The notes: generated by a model not told the origin, from the sequence alone. DNA of 64,000 nucleotides from Episyrphus balteatus (GCF_945859705.1 NC_079137.1:57010552-57074551), one strand, 5' to 3'. Positions 34,347 through 49,687 are shown, counted from the first letter of the stretch. Numbers and translations: made by a program.

Positions 34347-36757
34347 AACTACATTTTTCATACTTCTGAGTTATAGAGGAAACACACAAAACCAAAAACC
34401 GCAATTTGCATATAAAAATGAAAAAAAATTCAAAAATATTTGGAATTTTCTGACTTATTTAAAGACCTAGGCTAAAAAAATATATTAGAATAAATTAGAG
34501 ACAGTGCCCGTACTCCAAATATGCAAAAAAATCTAAATCGAAAATTTTGTAGTTAGTGCCTTTACGCGATTATTAGCAGTAAAATACACTGCAAAAAAAT
34601 TTGCCTTTATAAAAATGTTATTAATGATGTTTCTGAAAATAATAAAATGAATAAATTATATTTAGACTGGCGCATTCATCCTAGCAGAAATGATACAGTG
34701 ACATCCAGGTGTTAAAAATTTTCAAATTTCAATTTGTAACTATTCAATAGTCATAATTGCTTAGTTTTGCTTCATTTTTCTTAAGACTCTAAAAGATCCT
34801 CGACAAATCTATTAAGACTTTAGTCTAATGCGTGAAGAAATACTCGATACGTTCTCAATTACCAAATCAATGCTTAAAAGAAACAAATCAATTAAATTTA
34901 AAAAATCAATTACATCGTCTCCCTTGAGCATTTGACCTTGTCAAATCTGTATAATTTGAAGCCGACAATCTCGTCACCCTTCAATTTTTCACATCTCACC
35001 TCCGACCTCAAAGAAAGATTTTGTCAACTTTAAGAATTTATTCCAAACCGAAACCAAAACAGTATAGAATTGTCACATATATAACACCCCCGATATTCTT
35101 ATTGTCATTTTTTGTGATTTCTATTTTAATGGCAGGATGACAATTTTATTCCTCCTTGAAGGAAAAAATCATTTGTGTTCGATCACCCGTGGATTTCCTG
35201 TAGACCAATATTGTACCAATGCTTTGGAAATATTTTCACAAAAACATTTGTAAACAAGCATAAGACCTTATATTCTCTTTTTTTTCCTTTTATAACAAGC
35301 CCAATTCAGTATTTCTTTTTGTTATTTGTATACAATGAATTTGAGAACAAGGATAATTGTTTTCAATTCTGTGCTAAAAATTTCATTACTCCCTGTCTGC
35401 TGCCTCTTGCTTGGTAGCAGGGATAGAAACTACTCACGCATTGCCACGCCACATATACTCGGTGCTGATTAGGTTAGGCTTAACCTATCGACACACCAAG
35501 CCGACATCGACACACTGAAAGGATCAATAGATTCCCTAGAATTCTCTACCACGGAGGCAATTTGATAAAAAGATTCCTTTCAACTACCATCACACTAATC
35601 TTCCACTCGTGTCTTCGGTGCATTGAACATGATCAACAGTCAAGGGAATATCCCAAAAAGAACTACTAAATGCAGGTAAATTATGTGCAGGTAGAAAAAA
35701 TATCCTTGTAAAGGTAGTAACAAATTAAGAGAAGCAACTCAACAAATGAAGAATAATGAATTTTGAAAAGGATCTCAAATTGAAAATTGCTTTTGTGTTG
35801 AAATGATCCTTGTCGTTAGTTGCTTCATTTTTTCGCTTCGATGAGATCCTTTATGTTCGCAGTTATATTTTCAGAGTTAGCAGAATTTCTAGCTTAAGGG
35901 ATAAAAAGATCGAACGAATAGGAATTAGTTGAACAAATAGATTCAAAAAAAGGAATTTTTTGATTTGGACTACGAAAAAGGCAAAAAGAAGGTCCTTTTA
36001 TTATTTGTTTTGTTTAGTTGGAAATTTATTTCATTTAGAAATCTATTATTGTTTCGTAGGATGATTGTATTGAGTGTAACTTATTTTTTCTCCCAAAGGA
36101 CTACTGCTGCTTAAGATGTCCAAAATGCTGTAGAAGGCAAACAAATAGAATTTCCACAAAGGATATAATATAATAATCTTTTAAATGTATAAAACGCTTC
36201 AATGTAGAATGTGTATCTTTCTTGGCTACAAAAAATAACAATATTGTTTGTGGAACTCTTTTGTTTTGGCCAAAGTCGTGGCCAAATGTCTGGTTGGTTG
36301 CTTTGAGGTCACTGTGGGATATGTTTGCTGAAAACAAAATATAGGTAATACAAAATATTTTTCTTGCTGAAGGGATATTGATCAATCAAATATCTTGACA
36401 AGTATTTTGTTATTTTTTTTTTCTGCTCACAAAGGATAAGAGTTGAAGGTTGGTGGGTGTTCCATGGAGGTAATGTTTGTTCATCCTTCTCATAATACAG
36501 TAATATCAATGTTAAGTAAACAATCCTTGAGAATGAAGTAACACTCCATTTAATGGAATAATCAATAACAAAACTTAATTAAAGAGCAGCTGAAATTTTG
36601 TCAAGGTTTTCATTGATCACATTTTCCTTCAGATAGTGTGGAAGAACAAATTGAACTAAAATTCTTAAATTACAAATTCATTTTATTTTATTGAAATAGC
36701 TATGTTCTTTTCCTGAAAGTTGGTTTCTTTTGGTTTTTAATTCATTTAATATACATA
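34347..36757. other. Unique DNA left of the satellite array, no gene seen
   Basis: Complex, single-copy-looking sequence. Small reverse ORFs at 36101-36385 and 36309-36509 overlap and lack domains. The border with the satellite is abrupt at 36758. Confidence 0.45.
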
Positions 36758-39700
36758 ATGCAGACTTTTGAATGAGGATTTTCTACTCCATGAAAGGACA
36801 TTTTTCACTCCATGAAGACCTCATACATTATGCAGACTTTTGAATGTGGACTTTTTACTCCATGAAGGGACATTTTTCACTCCATGAAGACCTCATACAT
36901 TATGCAGACTTTTGAATGTGGACTTTTTACTCCATGAAGGGACATTTTTCACTCCATGAAGACCTCATACATTATGCAGACTTTTGAATGTGGACTTTTT
37001 ACTCCATGAAGGGACATTTTTCACTCCATGAACACCTCATACATTATGCAGACTTTTGAATGTGGACTTTTTACTCCATGAAGGGACATTTTTCACTATA
37101 TGAACACCTCATACATTATGCAGACTTTTGAATGTGGACTTTTTACTCCATGAAGGGACATTTTTCACTCCATGAAGACCTCATACATTATGCAGATTTT
37201 TGAATGAGGACTTTTTACTGTATGAAGGGACATTTTTCACTCCATGAAGACCTCATACATTATGCAGACTTTTGAATGTGGACTTTTTACTCCGTGAAGG
37301 GACATTTTTCACTCCATGAAGACCTCATACATTATGCAGACTTTTGAATGTGGACTTTTTACTCCATGAAGGGACATTTTTCACTCCATGAACACCTCAT
37401 ACATTATGCAGACTTTTGAATGTGGACTTTTTACTCCATGAAGGGACATTTTTCACTCCATGAAGACCTCATACATTATGCAGACTTTTGAATGTGGACT
37501 TTTTACTCCATGAAGGGACATTTTTCACTCCATGAACACCTCATACATTATGCAGACTTTTGAATGTGGACTTTTTACTCCATGAAGCGACATTTTTCAC
37601 TATATGAACACCTCATACATTATGCAGACTTTTGAATGTGGACTTTTTACTCCATGAAGGGACATTTTTCACTCCATGAAGACCTCATACATTATGCAAA
37701 TTTTTGAATGAGGACTTTTTACTGTATGAAGGGACATTTTTCACTCCATGAAGACCTCATACATTATGCAGACTTTTGAATGTGGACTTTTTACTCCGTG
37801 AAGGGACATTTTTCACTCCATGAAGGGACATTTTTTACTCCATGAAGACCTCATACATTATGCAGATTTTTGAATGAGGACTTTTTACTCCATGAAGGGA
37901 CATTTTTCACTCCATGAAGACCTCATACATTATGCAGACTTTTGAATGTGGACTTTTTACTCCATGAAGGGACATTTTTCACTCCATGAACACCTCATAC
38001 ATTATGCAGACTTTTGAATGTGGACTTTTTACTCCATGAAGGGACATTTTTCACTCCATGAAGACCTCATACATTATGCAGATTTTTGAATGAGGACTTT
38101 TTACTGTATGAAGGGACATTTTTCACTCCATGAAGACCTCATACATTATGCAGACTTTTGAATGTGGACTTTTTACTCCATGAAGGGACATTTTTCACTC
38201 CATGAAGACCTCATACATTATGCAGACTTTTGAATGTGGACTTTTTACTCCATGAAGGGACATTTTTCACTAAATGAACACCTCATACATTATGCAGACT
38301 TTTGAATGTGGACTTTTTACTCCATGAAGGGACATTTTTCACTCCATGAAGACCTCATACATTATGCAGACTTTTGAATGTGGACTTTTTACTCCATGAA
38401 GGGACATTTTTCACTCCATGAAGACCTCATACATTATGCAGACTTTTGAATGTGGACTTTTTACTCCATGAAGGGACATTTTTCACTCCATGAAGACCTC
38501 ATACATTATGCAGACTTTTGAATGTGGACTTTTTACTCCATGAAGGGACATTTTTCACTCCATGAAGACCTCATACATTATGCAGACTTTTGAATGTGGA
38601 CTTTTTACTCCATGAAGGGACATTTTTCACTCCATGAAGACCTCATACATTATGCAGACTTTTGAATGTGGACTTTTTACTCCATGAAGGGACATTTTTC
38701 ACTCCATGAACACCTCATACATTATGCAGATTTTTGAATGAGGACTTTTTACTGTATGAAGGGACATTTTTCACTCCATGAAGACCTCATACATTATGCA
38801 GATTTTTGAATGAGGACTTTTAACTGTATGAAGGGACATTTTTCACTCCATGAACACCTCATACATTATGCAGACTTTTGAATGTGGACTTTTTACTCCA
38901 TGAAGGGACATTTTTCACTCCATGAACACCTCATACATTATGCAGATTTTTGAATGAGGACTTTTTACTGTATGAAGGGACATTTTTCACTCCATGAAGA
39001 CCTCATACATTATGCAGATTTTTGAATGAGGACTTTTTACTGTATGAAGGGACATTTTTCACTCCATGAACACCTCATACATTATGCAGACTTTTGAATG
39101 TGGACTTTTTACTCCATGAAGGCACATTTTTCACTCCATGAACACCTCATACATTATGCAGGCTTTTGAATGTGGACTTTTTACTCCATGAAGGGACATT
39201 TTTCACTCCATGAAGACCTCATACATTATGCAGACTTTTGAATGTGGACTTTTTACTCCATGAAGGGAAATTTTTTACTCCATGAAGACCTCATACATTA
39301 TGCAGATTTTTGAATGAGGACTTTTTACTCCATGAAGGGACATTTTTCACTCCATGAAGACCTCATACATTATGCAGACTTTTGAATGTGGACTTTTTAC
39401 TCCATGAAGGGACATTTTTCACTCCATGAACACCTCATACATTATGCAGACTTTTGAATGTGGACTTTTTACTCCATGAAGGGACATTTTTCACTCCATG
39501 AAGTCCTCATACATTATGCAGACTTTTGAATGTGGACTTTTTACTCCATGAAGGGACATTTTTCACTCCATGAAGACCTCATACATTATGCAGACTTTTG
39601 AATGTGGACTTTTTACTCCATGAAGGGACATTTTTCACTCCATGAACACCTCATACATTATGCAGACTTTTGAATGTGGACTTTTTACTCCATGAAGGGA

Positions 39701-42700
39701 CATTTTTCACTCCATGAACACCTCATACATTATGCAGACTTTTGAATGTGGACTTTTTACTCCATGAAGGGACATTTTTCACTCCATGAAGACCTCATAC
39801 ATTATGCAGACTTTTGAATGTGGACTTTTTACTCCATGAAGGGACATTTTTCACTCCATGAACACCTCATACATTATGCAGACTTTTGAATGTGGACTTT
39901 TTACTCCGTGAAGGGACATTTTTCACTCCATGAAGACCTCATACATTATGCAGACTTTTGAATGTGGACTTTTTACTCCATGAAGGGACATTTTTCACTC
40001 CATGAACACCTCATACATTATGCAGACTTTTGAATGTGGACTTTTTACTCCATGAAGGGACATTTTTCACTCCATGAAGACCTCATACATTATGCAGACT
40101 TTTGAATGTGGACTTTTTACTCCATGAAGGGACATTTTTCACTCCATGAAGACCTCATACATTATGCAGACTTTTGAATGTGGACTTTTTACTCCATGAA
40201 GGGACATTTTTCACTCCATGAAGACCTCATACATTATGCAGACTTTTGAATGTGGACTTTTTACTCCATGAAGGGACATTTTTCACTCCATGAACACCTC
40301 ATACATTATGCAGACTTTTGAATGTGGACTTTTTACTCCATGAAGGGACATTTTTCACTCCATGAACACCTCATACATTATGCAGACTTTTGAATGTGGA
40401 CTTTTTACTCCATGAAGGGACATTTTTCACTCCATGAAGACCTCATACATTATGCAGATTTTTGAATGAGGACTTTTTACTGTATGAAGGGACATTTTTC
40501 ACTCCATGAAGACCTCATACATTATGCAGACTTTTGAATGTGGACTTTTTACTCCGTGAAGGGACATTTTTCACTCCATGAAGACCTCATACATTATGCA
40601 GACTTTTGAATGTGGACTTTTTACTCCATGAAGGGACATTTTTCACTCCATGAAGACCTCATACATTATGCAGACTTTTGAATGTGGACTTTTTACTCCG
40701 TGAAGGGACATTTTTCACTCCATGAAGGGACATTTTTTACTCCATGAAGACCTCATACATTATGCAGATTTTTGAATGAGGACTTTTTACTCCATGAAGG
40801 GACATTTTTCACTCCATGAAGACCTCATACATTATGCAGACTTTTGAATGTAGACTTTTTACTCCATGAAGGGACATTTTTCACTCCATGAACACCTCAT
40901 ACATTATGCAGGCTTTTGAATGTGGACTTTTTACTCCATGAAGGGACATTTTTCACTCCATGAAGACCTCATACATTATGCAGATTTTTGAATGAGGACT
41001 TTTTACTGTATGAATCGACATTTTTCACTCCATGAAGACCTCATACATTATGCAGACTTTTGAATGTGGACTTTTTACTCCATGAAGGGACATTTTTCAC
41101 TCCATGAAGACCTCATACATTATGCAGACTTTTGAGTGTGGACTTTTTACTCCATGAAGGGACATTTTTCACTCCATGAAGACCTCATACATTATGCAGA
41201 CTTTTGAATGTGGACTTTTTACTCCATGAAGGGACATTTTTCACTCCATGAAGACCTCATACATTATGCAGACTTTTGAATGTAGACTTTTTACTCCATG
41301 AAGGGACATTTTTCACTAAATGAACACCTCATACATTATGCAGACTTTTGAATGTGGACTTTTTACTCCATGAAGGGACATTTTTCACTCCATGAAGACC
41401 TCATACATTATGCAGATTTTTGAATGAGGACTTTTTACTGTATGAAGGGACATTTTTCACTCCATGAAGACCTCATACATTATGCAGACTTTTTAATGTG
41501 GACTTTTTACTCCATGAAGGGACATTTTTCACTCCATGAAGACCTCATACATTATGCAGACTTTTGAATGTGGACTTTTTACTCCATGAAGGGACATTTT
41601 TCACTAAATGAACACCTCATACATTATGCAGACTTTTGAATGTGGACTTTTTACTCCATGAAGGGACATTTTTCACTCCATGAAGACCTCATACATTATG
41701 CAGATTTTTGAATGAGGACTTTTTACTGTATGAAGGGACATTTTTCACTCCATGAAGACCTCATACATTATGCAGACTTTTGAATGTGGACTTTTTACTC
41801 CATGAAGGGACATTTTTCACTCCATGAACACCTCATACATTATGCAGGCTTTTGAATGTGGACTTTTTACTCCATGAAGGGACATTTTTCACTCCATGAA
41901 GACCTCATACATTATGCAGACTTTTGAATGTGGACTTTTTACTCCATGAAGGGACATTTTTCACTCCATGAACACCTCATACATTATGCAGACTTTTGAA
42001 TGTGGACTTTTTACTCCATGAAGGGACATTTTTCACTCCATGAAGACCTCATACATTATGCAGACTTTTGAATGTGGACTTTTTACTCCATGAAGGGACA
42101 TTTTTCACTCCATGAACACCTCATACATTATGCAGACTTTTGAATGTGGACTTTTTACTCCATGAAGGGACATTTTTCACTCCATGAAGACCTCATACAT
42201 TATGCAGACTTTTGAATGTGGACTTTTTACTCCATGAAGGGACATTTTTCACTCCATGAACACCTCATACATTATGCAGACTTTTGAATGTGGACTTTTT
42301 ACTCCATGAAGGGACATTTTTCACTCCATGAAGACCTCATACATTATGCAGACTTTTGAATGTGGACTTTTTACTCCGTGAAGGGACATTTTTCACTCCA
42401 TGAAGACCTCATACATTATGCAGACTTTTGAATGTGGACTTTTTACTCCATGAAGGGACATTTTTCACTCCATGAACACCTCATACATTATGCAGACTTT
42501 TGAATGTGGACTTTTTACTCCATGAAGGGACATTTTTCACTCCATGAAGACCTCATACATTATGCAGACTTTTGAATGTGGACTTTTTACTCCATGAAGG
42601 GACATTTTTCACTCCATGAACACCTCATACATTATGCAGACTTTTGAATGTGGACTTTTTACTCCGTGAAGGGACATTTTTCACTCCATGAAGACCTCAT

Positions 42701-45238
42701 ACATTATGCAGACTTTTGAATGTGGACTTTTTACTCCATGAAGGGACATTTTTCACTCCATGAACACCTCATACATTATGCAGACTTTTGAATGTGGACT
42801 TTTTACTCCATGAAGGGACATTTTTCACTCCATGAAGACCTCATACATTATGCAGATTTTTGAATGAGGACTTTTTACTGTATGAAGGGACATTTTTCAC
42901 TCCATGAAGACCTCATACATTATGCAGACTTTTGAATGTGGACTTTTTACTCCATGAAGGGACATTTTTCACTCCATGAAGTTCTCATACATTATGCAGA
43001 CTTTTGAATGAGGACTTTTTGGTCCACGAATTGACATTTTTCACTCCATGAAGTCCTCATATATTATGCAGACTTTTAAATGTGGACTTTTTACTCCATG
43101 AAGGGACATTTTTCACTCCATGAACACCTCATACATTATGCAGACTTTTGAATGTGGACTTTTTACTCCATGAAGGGACATTTTTCACTCCATGAAGACC
43201 TCATACATTATGCAGAATTTTGAATGAGGACTTTTTACTACAGGGAAGGGAAATTTTTCACTCCATGAAGACCTCATACATTATGCAGACTTTTGAATGT
43301 GGACTTTTTACTCCATGAAGGGACATTTTTCACTCCATGAACACCTCATACATTATGCAGACTTTTGAATGTGGACTTTTTACTCCATGAAGGGACATTT
43401 TTCACTCCATGAAGACCTCATACATTATGCAGACTTTTGAATGTGGACTTTTTACTCCATGAAGGGACATTTTTCACTCCATGAAGACCTCATACATTAT
43501 GCAGACTTTTGAATGTGGACTTTTTACTCCATGAAGGGACATTTTTCACTCCATGAAGACCTCATACATTATGCAGACTTTTTAATGAGGACTTTTTATT
43601 CCATGAAGGGACATTTTTCACTCCATGAAGACCTCATACATTATGCAGACTTTTGAATGTGGACTTTTTACTCCATGAAGGGACATTTTTCACTCCATGA
43701 AGACCTCATACATTATGCAGACTTTTGAATGTGGACTTTTTACTCCATGAAGGGACATTTTTCACTCCATGAAGACCTCATACATTATGCAGACTTTTGA
43801 ATGTGGACTTTTTACTCCATGAAGGGACATTTTTCACTCCATGAAGACCTCATACATTATGCAGACTTTTGAATGTGGACTTTTTACTCCATGAAGGGAC
43901 ATTTTTCACTCCATGAAGACCTCATACATTATGCAGACTTTTGAATGTGGACTTTTTACTCCATGAAGGGACATTTTTCACTCCATGAAGACCTCATACA
44001 TTATGCAGACTTTTGAATGTGGACTTTTTACTCCATGAAGGGACATTTTTCACTCCATGAAGGGACATTTTTTACTCCATGAAGACCTCATACATTATGC
44101 AGAATTTTGAATGAGGACTTTTTACTACAGGGAAGGGAAATTTTTCACTCCATGAAGACCTCATACATTATGCAGACTTTTGAATGTGGACTTTTTACTC
44201 CATGAAGGGACATTTTTCACTCCATGAAGTCCTCATACATTATGCAGACTTTTGAATGTGGACTTTTTACTCCATGAAGGGACATTTTTCACTCCATGAA
44301 GACCTCATACATTATGCAGACTTTTGAATGTGGACTTTTTACTCCATGAAGGGACATTTTTCACTCCATGAAGTCCTCATACATTATGCAGACTTTTGAA
44401 TGTGGACTTTTTACTCCATGAAGGGACATTTTTCACTCCATGAAGACCTCATACATTATGCAGACTTTTGAATGTGGACTTTTTATTCCATGAAGGGACA
44501 TTTTTCACTCCATGAAGACCTCATACATTATGCAGACTTTTGAATGTGGACTTTTTACTCCGTGAAGGGACATTTTTCACTCCATGAAGGGACATTTTTT
44601 ACTCCATGAAGACCTCATACATTATGCAGAATTTTGAATAAGGACTTTTTACTACAGGGAAGGGAAATTTTTCACTCCATGAAGACCTCATACATTATGC
44701 AGACTTTTAAATGTGGACTTTTTACTCCATGAAGGGACATTTTTCACTCCATGAAGTCCTCATACATTATGCAGACTTTTGAATGTGGACTTTTTACTCC
44801 ATGAAGGGACATTTTTCACTCCATGAACACCTCATACATTATGCAGATTTTTGAATGAGGACTTTTTACTGTATGAAGGGACATTTTTCACTCCATGAAG
44901 ACCTCATACATTATGCAGATTTTTGAATGAGGACTTTTAACTGTATGAAGGGACATTTTTCACTCCATGAAGACCTCATACATTATGCAGACTTTTGAAT
45001 GTGGACTTTTTACTCCATGAAGGGATATTTTTCACTCGATGAAGACCTCATACATTATGCAGAATTTTGAATGAGGGCTTTTTACTCCAGGGGAGGGACA
45101 TTTTTCACTCCATGAAGTCCTCATATATTATGCAGACTTTTAATGAGGACTTTCTACTCCGTGAAGGGACATTTTTCACTCCATGAAGACCTCTTACATT
45201 ATGCAGACTTTTGAATGTGGACTTTTTACTCCATGAAG
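36758..45238 (+). repeat. 72-bp satellite/minisatellite array, about 118 units
   Basis: About 8.48 kb of uninterrupted head-to-tail repeats. The unit starts ATGCAGACTTTTGAATG and ends CCTCATACATT. Each unit contains two related 20-22-bp halves (GGACTTTTTACTCCATGAAG and GGACATTTTTCACTCCATGA), so it arose by internal duplication. Variants: GATTTTTGAATGAGG...ACTGTATGAAGG; GAATTTTGAATGAGG...ACTACAGGGAAGG; and AACACC versus AGACC junctions. Some units (near 37820, 40720, 44060, 44590) carry one extra half-unit. Although 72 is a multiple of 3, every unit has stops in all six frames, so it is non-coding. Confidence 0.97.
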
Positions 45239-45300
45239 TTCTTATATGAGAACTTTTGCGAATCAAAAGTCTGACTTCATGCAGTAAAAGTTCCCCATAA
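45239..45300 (-). repeat. Inverted, degenerate satellite fragment at the array's right edge
   Basis: Reverse complement of about 45255-45295 reads GGAACTTTTACTGCATGAAG then TCAGACTTTTGATT, resembling the two landmarks of the 72-bp unit. Together with the last forward unit (45215-45238) it can form a long imperfect hairpin. Confidence 0.55.
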
Positions 45301-48221
45301 TATGTATTACCAAAGAACGGGTATCTATCTATTTTTTGAGTAATTATAGTTTCAAAGATTGCGAAAATTAGAAAATGTAAGCAGTAGTCTATTGCAAGAT
45401 ACGGGTAGCCCAAAATAAATTATATTTCAAGCCACCGAAAAGTTACTTTGTTTCCACACGTGTACCTTTAAAATGTATTCATAGAGTTTTTAATTTTAAC
45501 GAATCTTATCAATGTTCTTATCTTAACGTCAGAGGGGGTATATGGAGAAAGAAAACACTACGCCACTTCTCATGATAAGATGTGTTGAAATCCTGTCATC
45601 CCTGTGTAGTAAACTCGTATAATCTCTCGATGTCACAAGAAAAAAAAAATAAATAAAACTACTTATCAGTTTGAATGATCAACATAATTTAAGTTACTTT
45701 GAAAATTTTCCAAAAAAAAAAAAAAAAAAAAAAAAACAAACCATTATCTGGCCGAGGTCGAGGTTAGCCTATAAACCCACTTTAGACATTTATGTACTTA
45801 CTCAAAAGACCAAACCTTCCTTTCTTTCAATGGCATGATAATGTATTTTCCTCTGTTTTATTTATGTTTGGATCCTGGGGTAATCTTTTTTTTGTCATGT
45901 TATTCTTTTAGGAGTTTTAGTTATTTTTTTTTTATTGTTTATGTCCTTTTTCGGATGCTGTGATGAAGGAACTTCTTTAGTTGGTGCACACGTGTTCAAC
46001 AGTTTTTGGCTTGGACGTATTTTTTTATCTTGTGGTAGTTGGTCCCCTGATGAGAGGGATTATAATTATTTGATTTTTTTTTTTTTAAGATGTGTGTTTT
46101 TTTGACCAAACAAATTTTTAGTCCTTCTTTGGTAATTTGATTTTTTATTCTTTTACCCGTGACGAAATGCATTAGTCTGGAACTCGTATGGGTGTTAATT
46201 TTTTTTTTTTTTTTTGCTTTATATGGTTGAAATATTTTTAAGTATTTTTCATCTTTGATAATAAAATTATGTTCCAATTACGATAGGAGGAACGATAGAT
46301 AATTATTTTTTTGTTGGATTATATAGGAGATCATTAATTATCTGAAGGTTAAAATAAGGATGGATTTTGGTATTTATTTCGATTTTAGATTATATATCAT
46401 AAATATTTTGTTCTTTGTATTTTGGGATGGTGTTATCACTTATTTAAGAAGGTAAATTAATTTAACAACGTCAAATTTCATTAATACTTCACTGAACCAA
46501 AAAGGTACACAAAGTAAATGAATTTGTACATTAAATTAATGAAAAATTTCATGGAAAATGAGCCAAAGTAAAAATTCATTAAGTTAGTAAAACTTTTTAT
46601 GAACAAATTTATGAGGGAATGAATCTTTCTTTAGAATACAGAATGGGTTCTTAAATTTTTCGAATTTTGTTCATAAACGAATTCAAAAATTTTTGAACAT
46701 GTTTAAAGAAAAGTAAGAATTATTTCTTAAGCCTTTTATTTTTTTCTATAATTTAAGAACCAAGTTTAAGAAAACAATCTCACATTTTTAAGATTATGTA
46801 TTTCTTAAATTTTATAATTTTTTTTCATAAATTTCGTGAAATTTAAAATAAAATGTTGCTTTAATTTTATGAAAAATATCAGTATCTATTTTATTGTTTT
46901 CATAAAATGTAATACATTTTTTATTTAAATTTATAAATTTATTTACATGTATTCATAAATCCTATTATTTTATTCATACAAATGCATACCATAATACCAT
47001 AATATAATCGGTGGCATTAGGTTCTGGAGCTTAAATAAGCAATACAAAATCAAATAAGTTGGGGAAAGATCAAAATATAAAAAATCTATGTACTGGTACA
47101 TTATAAAAAATAATTTTTAAAATGTTGATAATATAATTTATAACAAAATTTAATTATTTAAAGGAATAAAATAAAATGCAACACTACTTACTTAATTCTA
47201 TAATTTGCAAACTTGATGCGTTTGTTTCTTTTTTTTTGCCTTTTTGTCAGTTCTAATATTCCGCTTTTTTAAGAAAATAACATGGCCTAAAATTGAATAT
47301 TTCGCACGTGAAATCTTATTTCACAAAACTATGTAGTTTACTATTTTCAATTTTAAAACTTTTGTATAAGTACAGTATAGCATTGTTATAAAAAAGTACG
47401 TATACACCATGTAGACCCGATTATATTTTTAACTGCTTAAAAAACGCATGGAATTTGTTATTGTTTCAAATGTTAAGGCAAGTCTTTAGGTGAAACATAC
47501 TCTTAGTGCCTTCAAATGGTATAAATGTATAGTTATCATCACTCCAATATGTGGAATCAATCGAAATTTAAATTTCTAGATCAAAAATTTTGGACAATGC
47601 TTTATATTGCATTTAAATGCATGATTGGTCTGGCTCAGAGCCAACAATACACGCTTTCAAGATCAAGTTAAAATTAAATTTAGAAACATACATATGTGAT
47701 AAAAAAATTTAAACTATATTTAACACAAAAAGAAACTTATTTTAAACATATTTATGTGTTCATACTTATCTTAGTATATGGGAAAGACGCAACGAGAATC
47801 AACAATATTTTACACTATTAAAATGTCTTACTCTTTTCAAAATTGTTTATAAGTGGTTTAAAATGTTTAACACAATTTATAATAATTCAATAATATAAAT
47901 TGTCTCTCATTCACAAACTTTTATAACTTGTTTCGACAACGACCGTCCACTTTGAATATCAGATTTTAAATTAAATCGTCAGAGAAATCCTTCAAAAGCA
48001 TAAATTCAGAATAGCGGTTATTATTTTCTTGATTAATGGAAAAGTACATTACATAGACTGTAAGAAAAATACTTAAATACCCATAACATTTGTTTATAGA
48101 TTATATGTATGAATTTCATAAAATTTAATGAATCAATTTTTTAACTTTGGAAAATATGTATTTCAACATAAAAAGTATGAACAGATTATTAGATTTTAAA
48201 AATATGTTCTCAATACCAAAC
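45301..48221. other. Unique and AT-rich DNA right of the satellite, no gene seen
   Basis: 45400-46460 looks single-copy with a 27-bp A-run at 45710-45736. 46470-47200 is extremely AT-rich with many TTCATAAAT-type words. The 93-codon K/N-rich ORF at 45996-46277 is rejected. Confidence 0.45.
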
Positions 48222-48405
48222 AGGATAATAGTGGATTAACTAAAGCAAATTATTAGGGAACCCTGCCGAATAACAGCTCTGATTTTGATGATCTTTTTTT
48301 CAAAGGTCGGTAATTAAAAATACTTTAAAGTCTATAGGTTAAAAATTGCCGATGTTGCCGTATTGTTTTTTAAAATTTAAATCAATTTTTTTTTAACAAA
48401 CCCAT

Positions 48406-48531
48406 TTTTACTTGCGATATAGGTACTATATTATATCAAGTTATGCATTCGTCCAAAAAAAAAGTTGAGATAACATTTTTCCATGACATTACGATGGTAG
48501 ACAATGCCAAAAAAGTGAGTCCCGGTAGTCC

Positions 48532-48571
<40 letters not shown>

Positions 48572-49386
48572 GTATAAGGAGCTACAGCCTAAACGGATGG
48601 ACCGATTAATGTCAAACTTGGTATGTAGCGTTATTTGGCGACTCTCCAGAGGGGTTTTTGGAATAAATTTTTTTGGACCAAAAATAACGGTACTTGTCAT
48701 ATACCGATTTTAGTAAAATTGAAATATCTCAAAAACGGCTCTAACGATTTTGTTTAAAAAATTCAAATGTAAGTTTTAAGCTAAGGTCTATATTTCAATG
48801 AAAAAATTTTTTTTTTGAAAATCATTATTAACGGTACTTGCCATAGAACCGTTTTTTTTTTTCAAACTCGAATATCTCCGAAACTTCTTATTCGATTTCA
48901 ACAAAACTTTTTGTGAAGAAGCACTTATATAATTTAAATATAAACCAAAAATAAAATTACAAAAAAAATAGTTTTTGGATTTTTAAAAAAATTTGAAATT
49001 TTTTTGTTGAAAAATAAAATTTTCGAAAACGGGACATTGAATTTTTTTGAAATTTTGTTTTTAGATGTTGATTAGTGATTTCTACAAAATGGCATTACAA
49101 TTTTATTTTAAAACTTTTTTTCCAAAAAATTATTTATTAAAAATTGTTTTTTTTTGTTTTTTAAAGGCTCTAACGATTTTGAAAATTTTGTTTCTAAAAA
49201 TGCACGTTAATATATCAATCAAAACTGAGTACTTGTTTTGGAGGGCAATTCAATTTCAGATTTTATTTTATTTTTTTTTTAACGAATTTTATTTTTGTTC
49301 CAAATTTGTATATAAAAAGTCTTAAAAATTTAAGCAACTTTAACTCCAAGGGCTAGTTCGTGCGACCCAGTCGTGCATTTTATTTT
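48406..49386 (+). mobile_element. Helentron/DINE-1-like element, copy 2
   Basis: Full-length copy starting TTTTTACTTGCGATATAGG. It has a (GTCT)n tract at 48533-48568 and ends with GTGCGACCCAGTCGTGCA and a T-rich tail. It lies inside the left inverted repeat of a larger element (48222-51911), which it splits. It is very similar to copy 1 over its whole length, including the GTTTAGGCTGTAGCTCC-type segment (antisense here) beside the microsatellite. Confidence 0.75.
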
Positions 49387-49687
49387 GCTTAGATTTCATG
49401 AAATAAATGGTACCAAAAGATTTTCTATGTAATTTAATAAAAAAAAATATATGGGAGTAAAAGTCAATCTTCCATCGTTTAAGCGACAATTTTCTGACAA
49501 ACTGACTTTAAACACAAAAAAAAAAAAATTTGAACACAACGTCTACACCTACAATATTTGCATACACGTTTTTAAAAATCCAGAATCCCATTTCTATCTG
49601 TAAAATTTAAATCCAATAAATTTAATGATGACTTTTTGAAAGAATGCGGTCCTCAACTCAAAATTTTGGAAAAAAAAATGTTATTAA

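Noticed and set aside
36758..45238. CRISPR-like regular array
   Set aside because: Units abut head to tail with no unique spacers, and the DNA is eukaryotic. It is a satellite.
45105..45413. 102-codon reverse ORF
   Set aside because: Runs through the last degenerate satellite units, where stops have been lost by chance.
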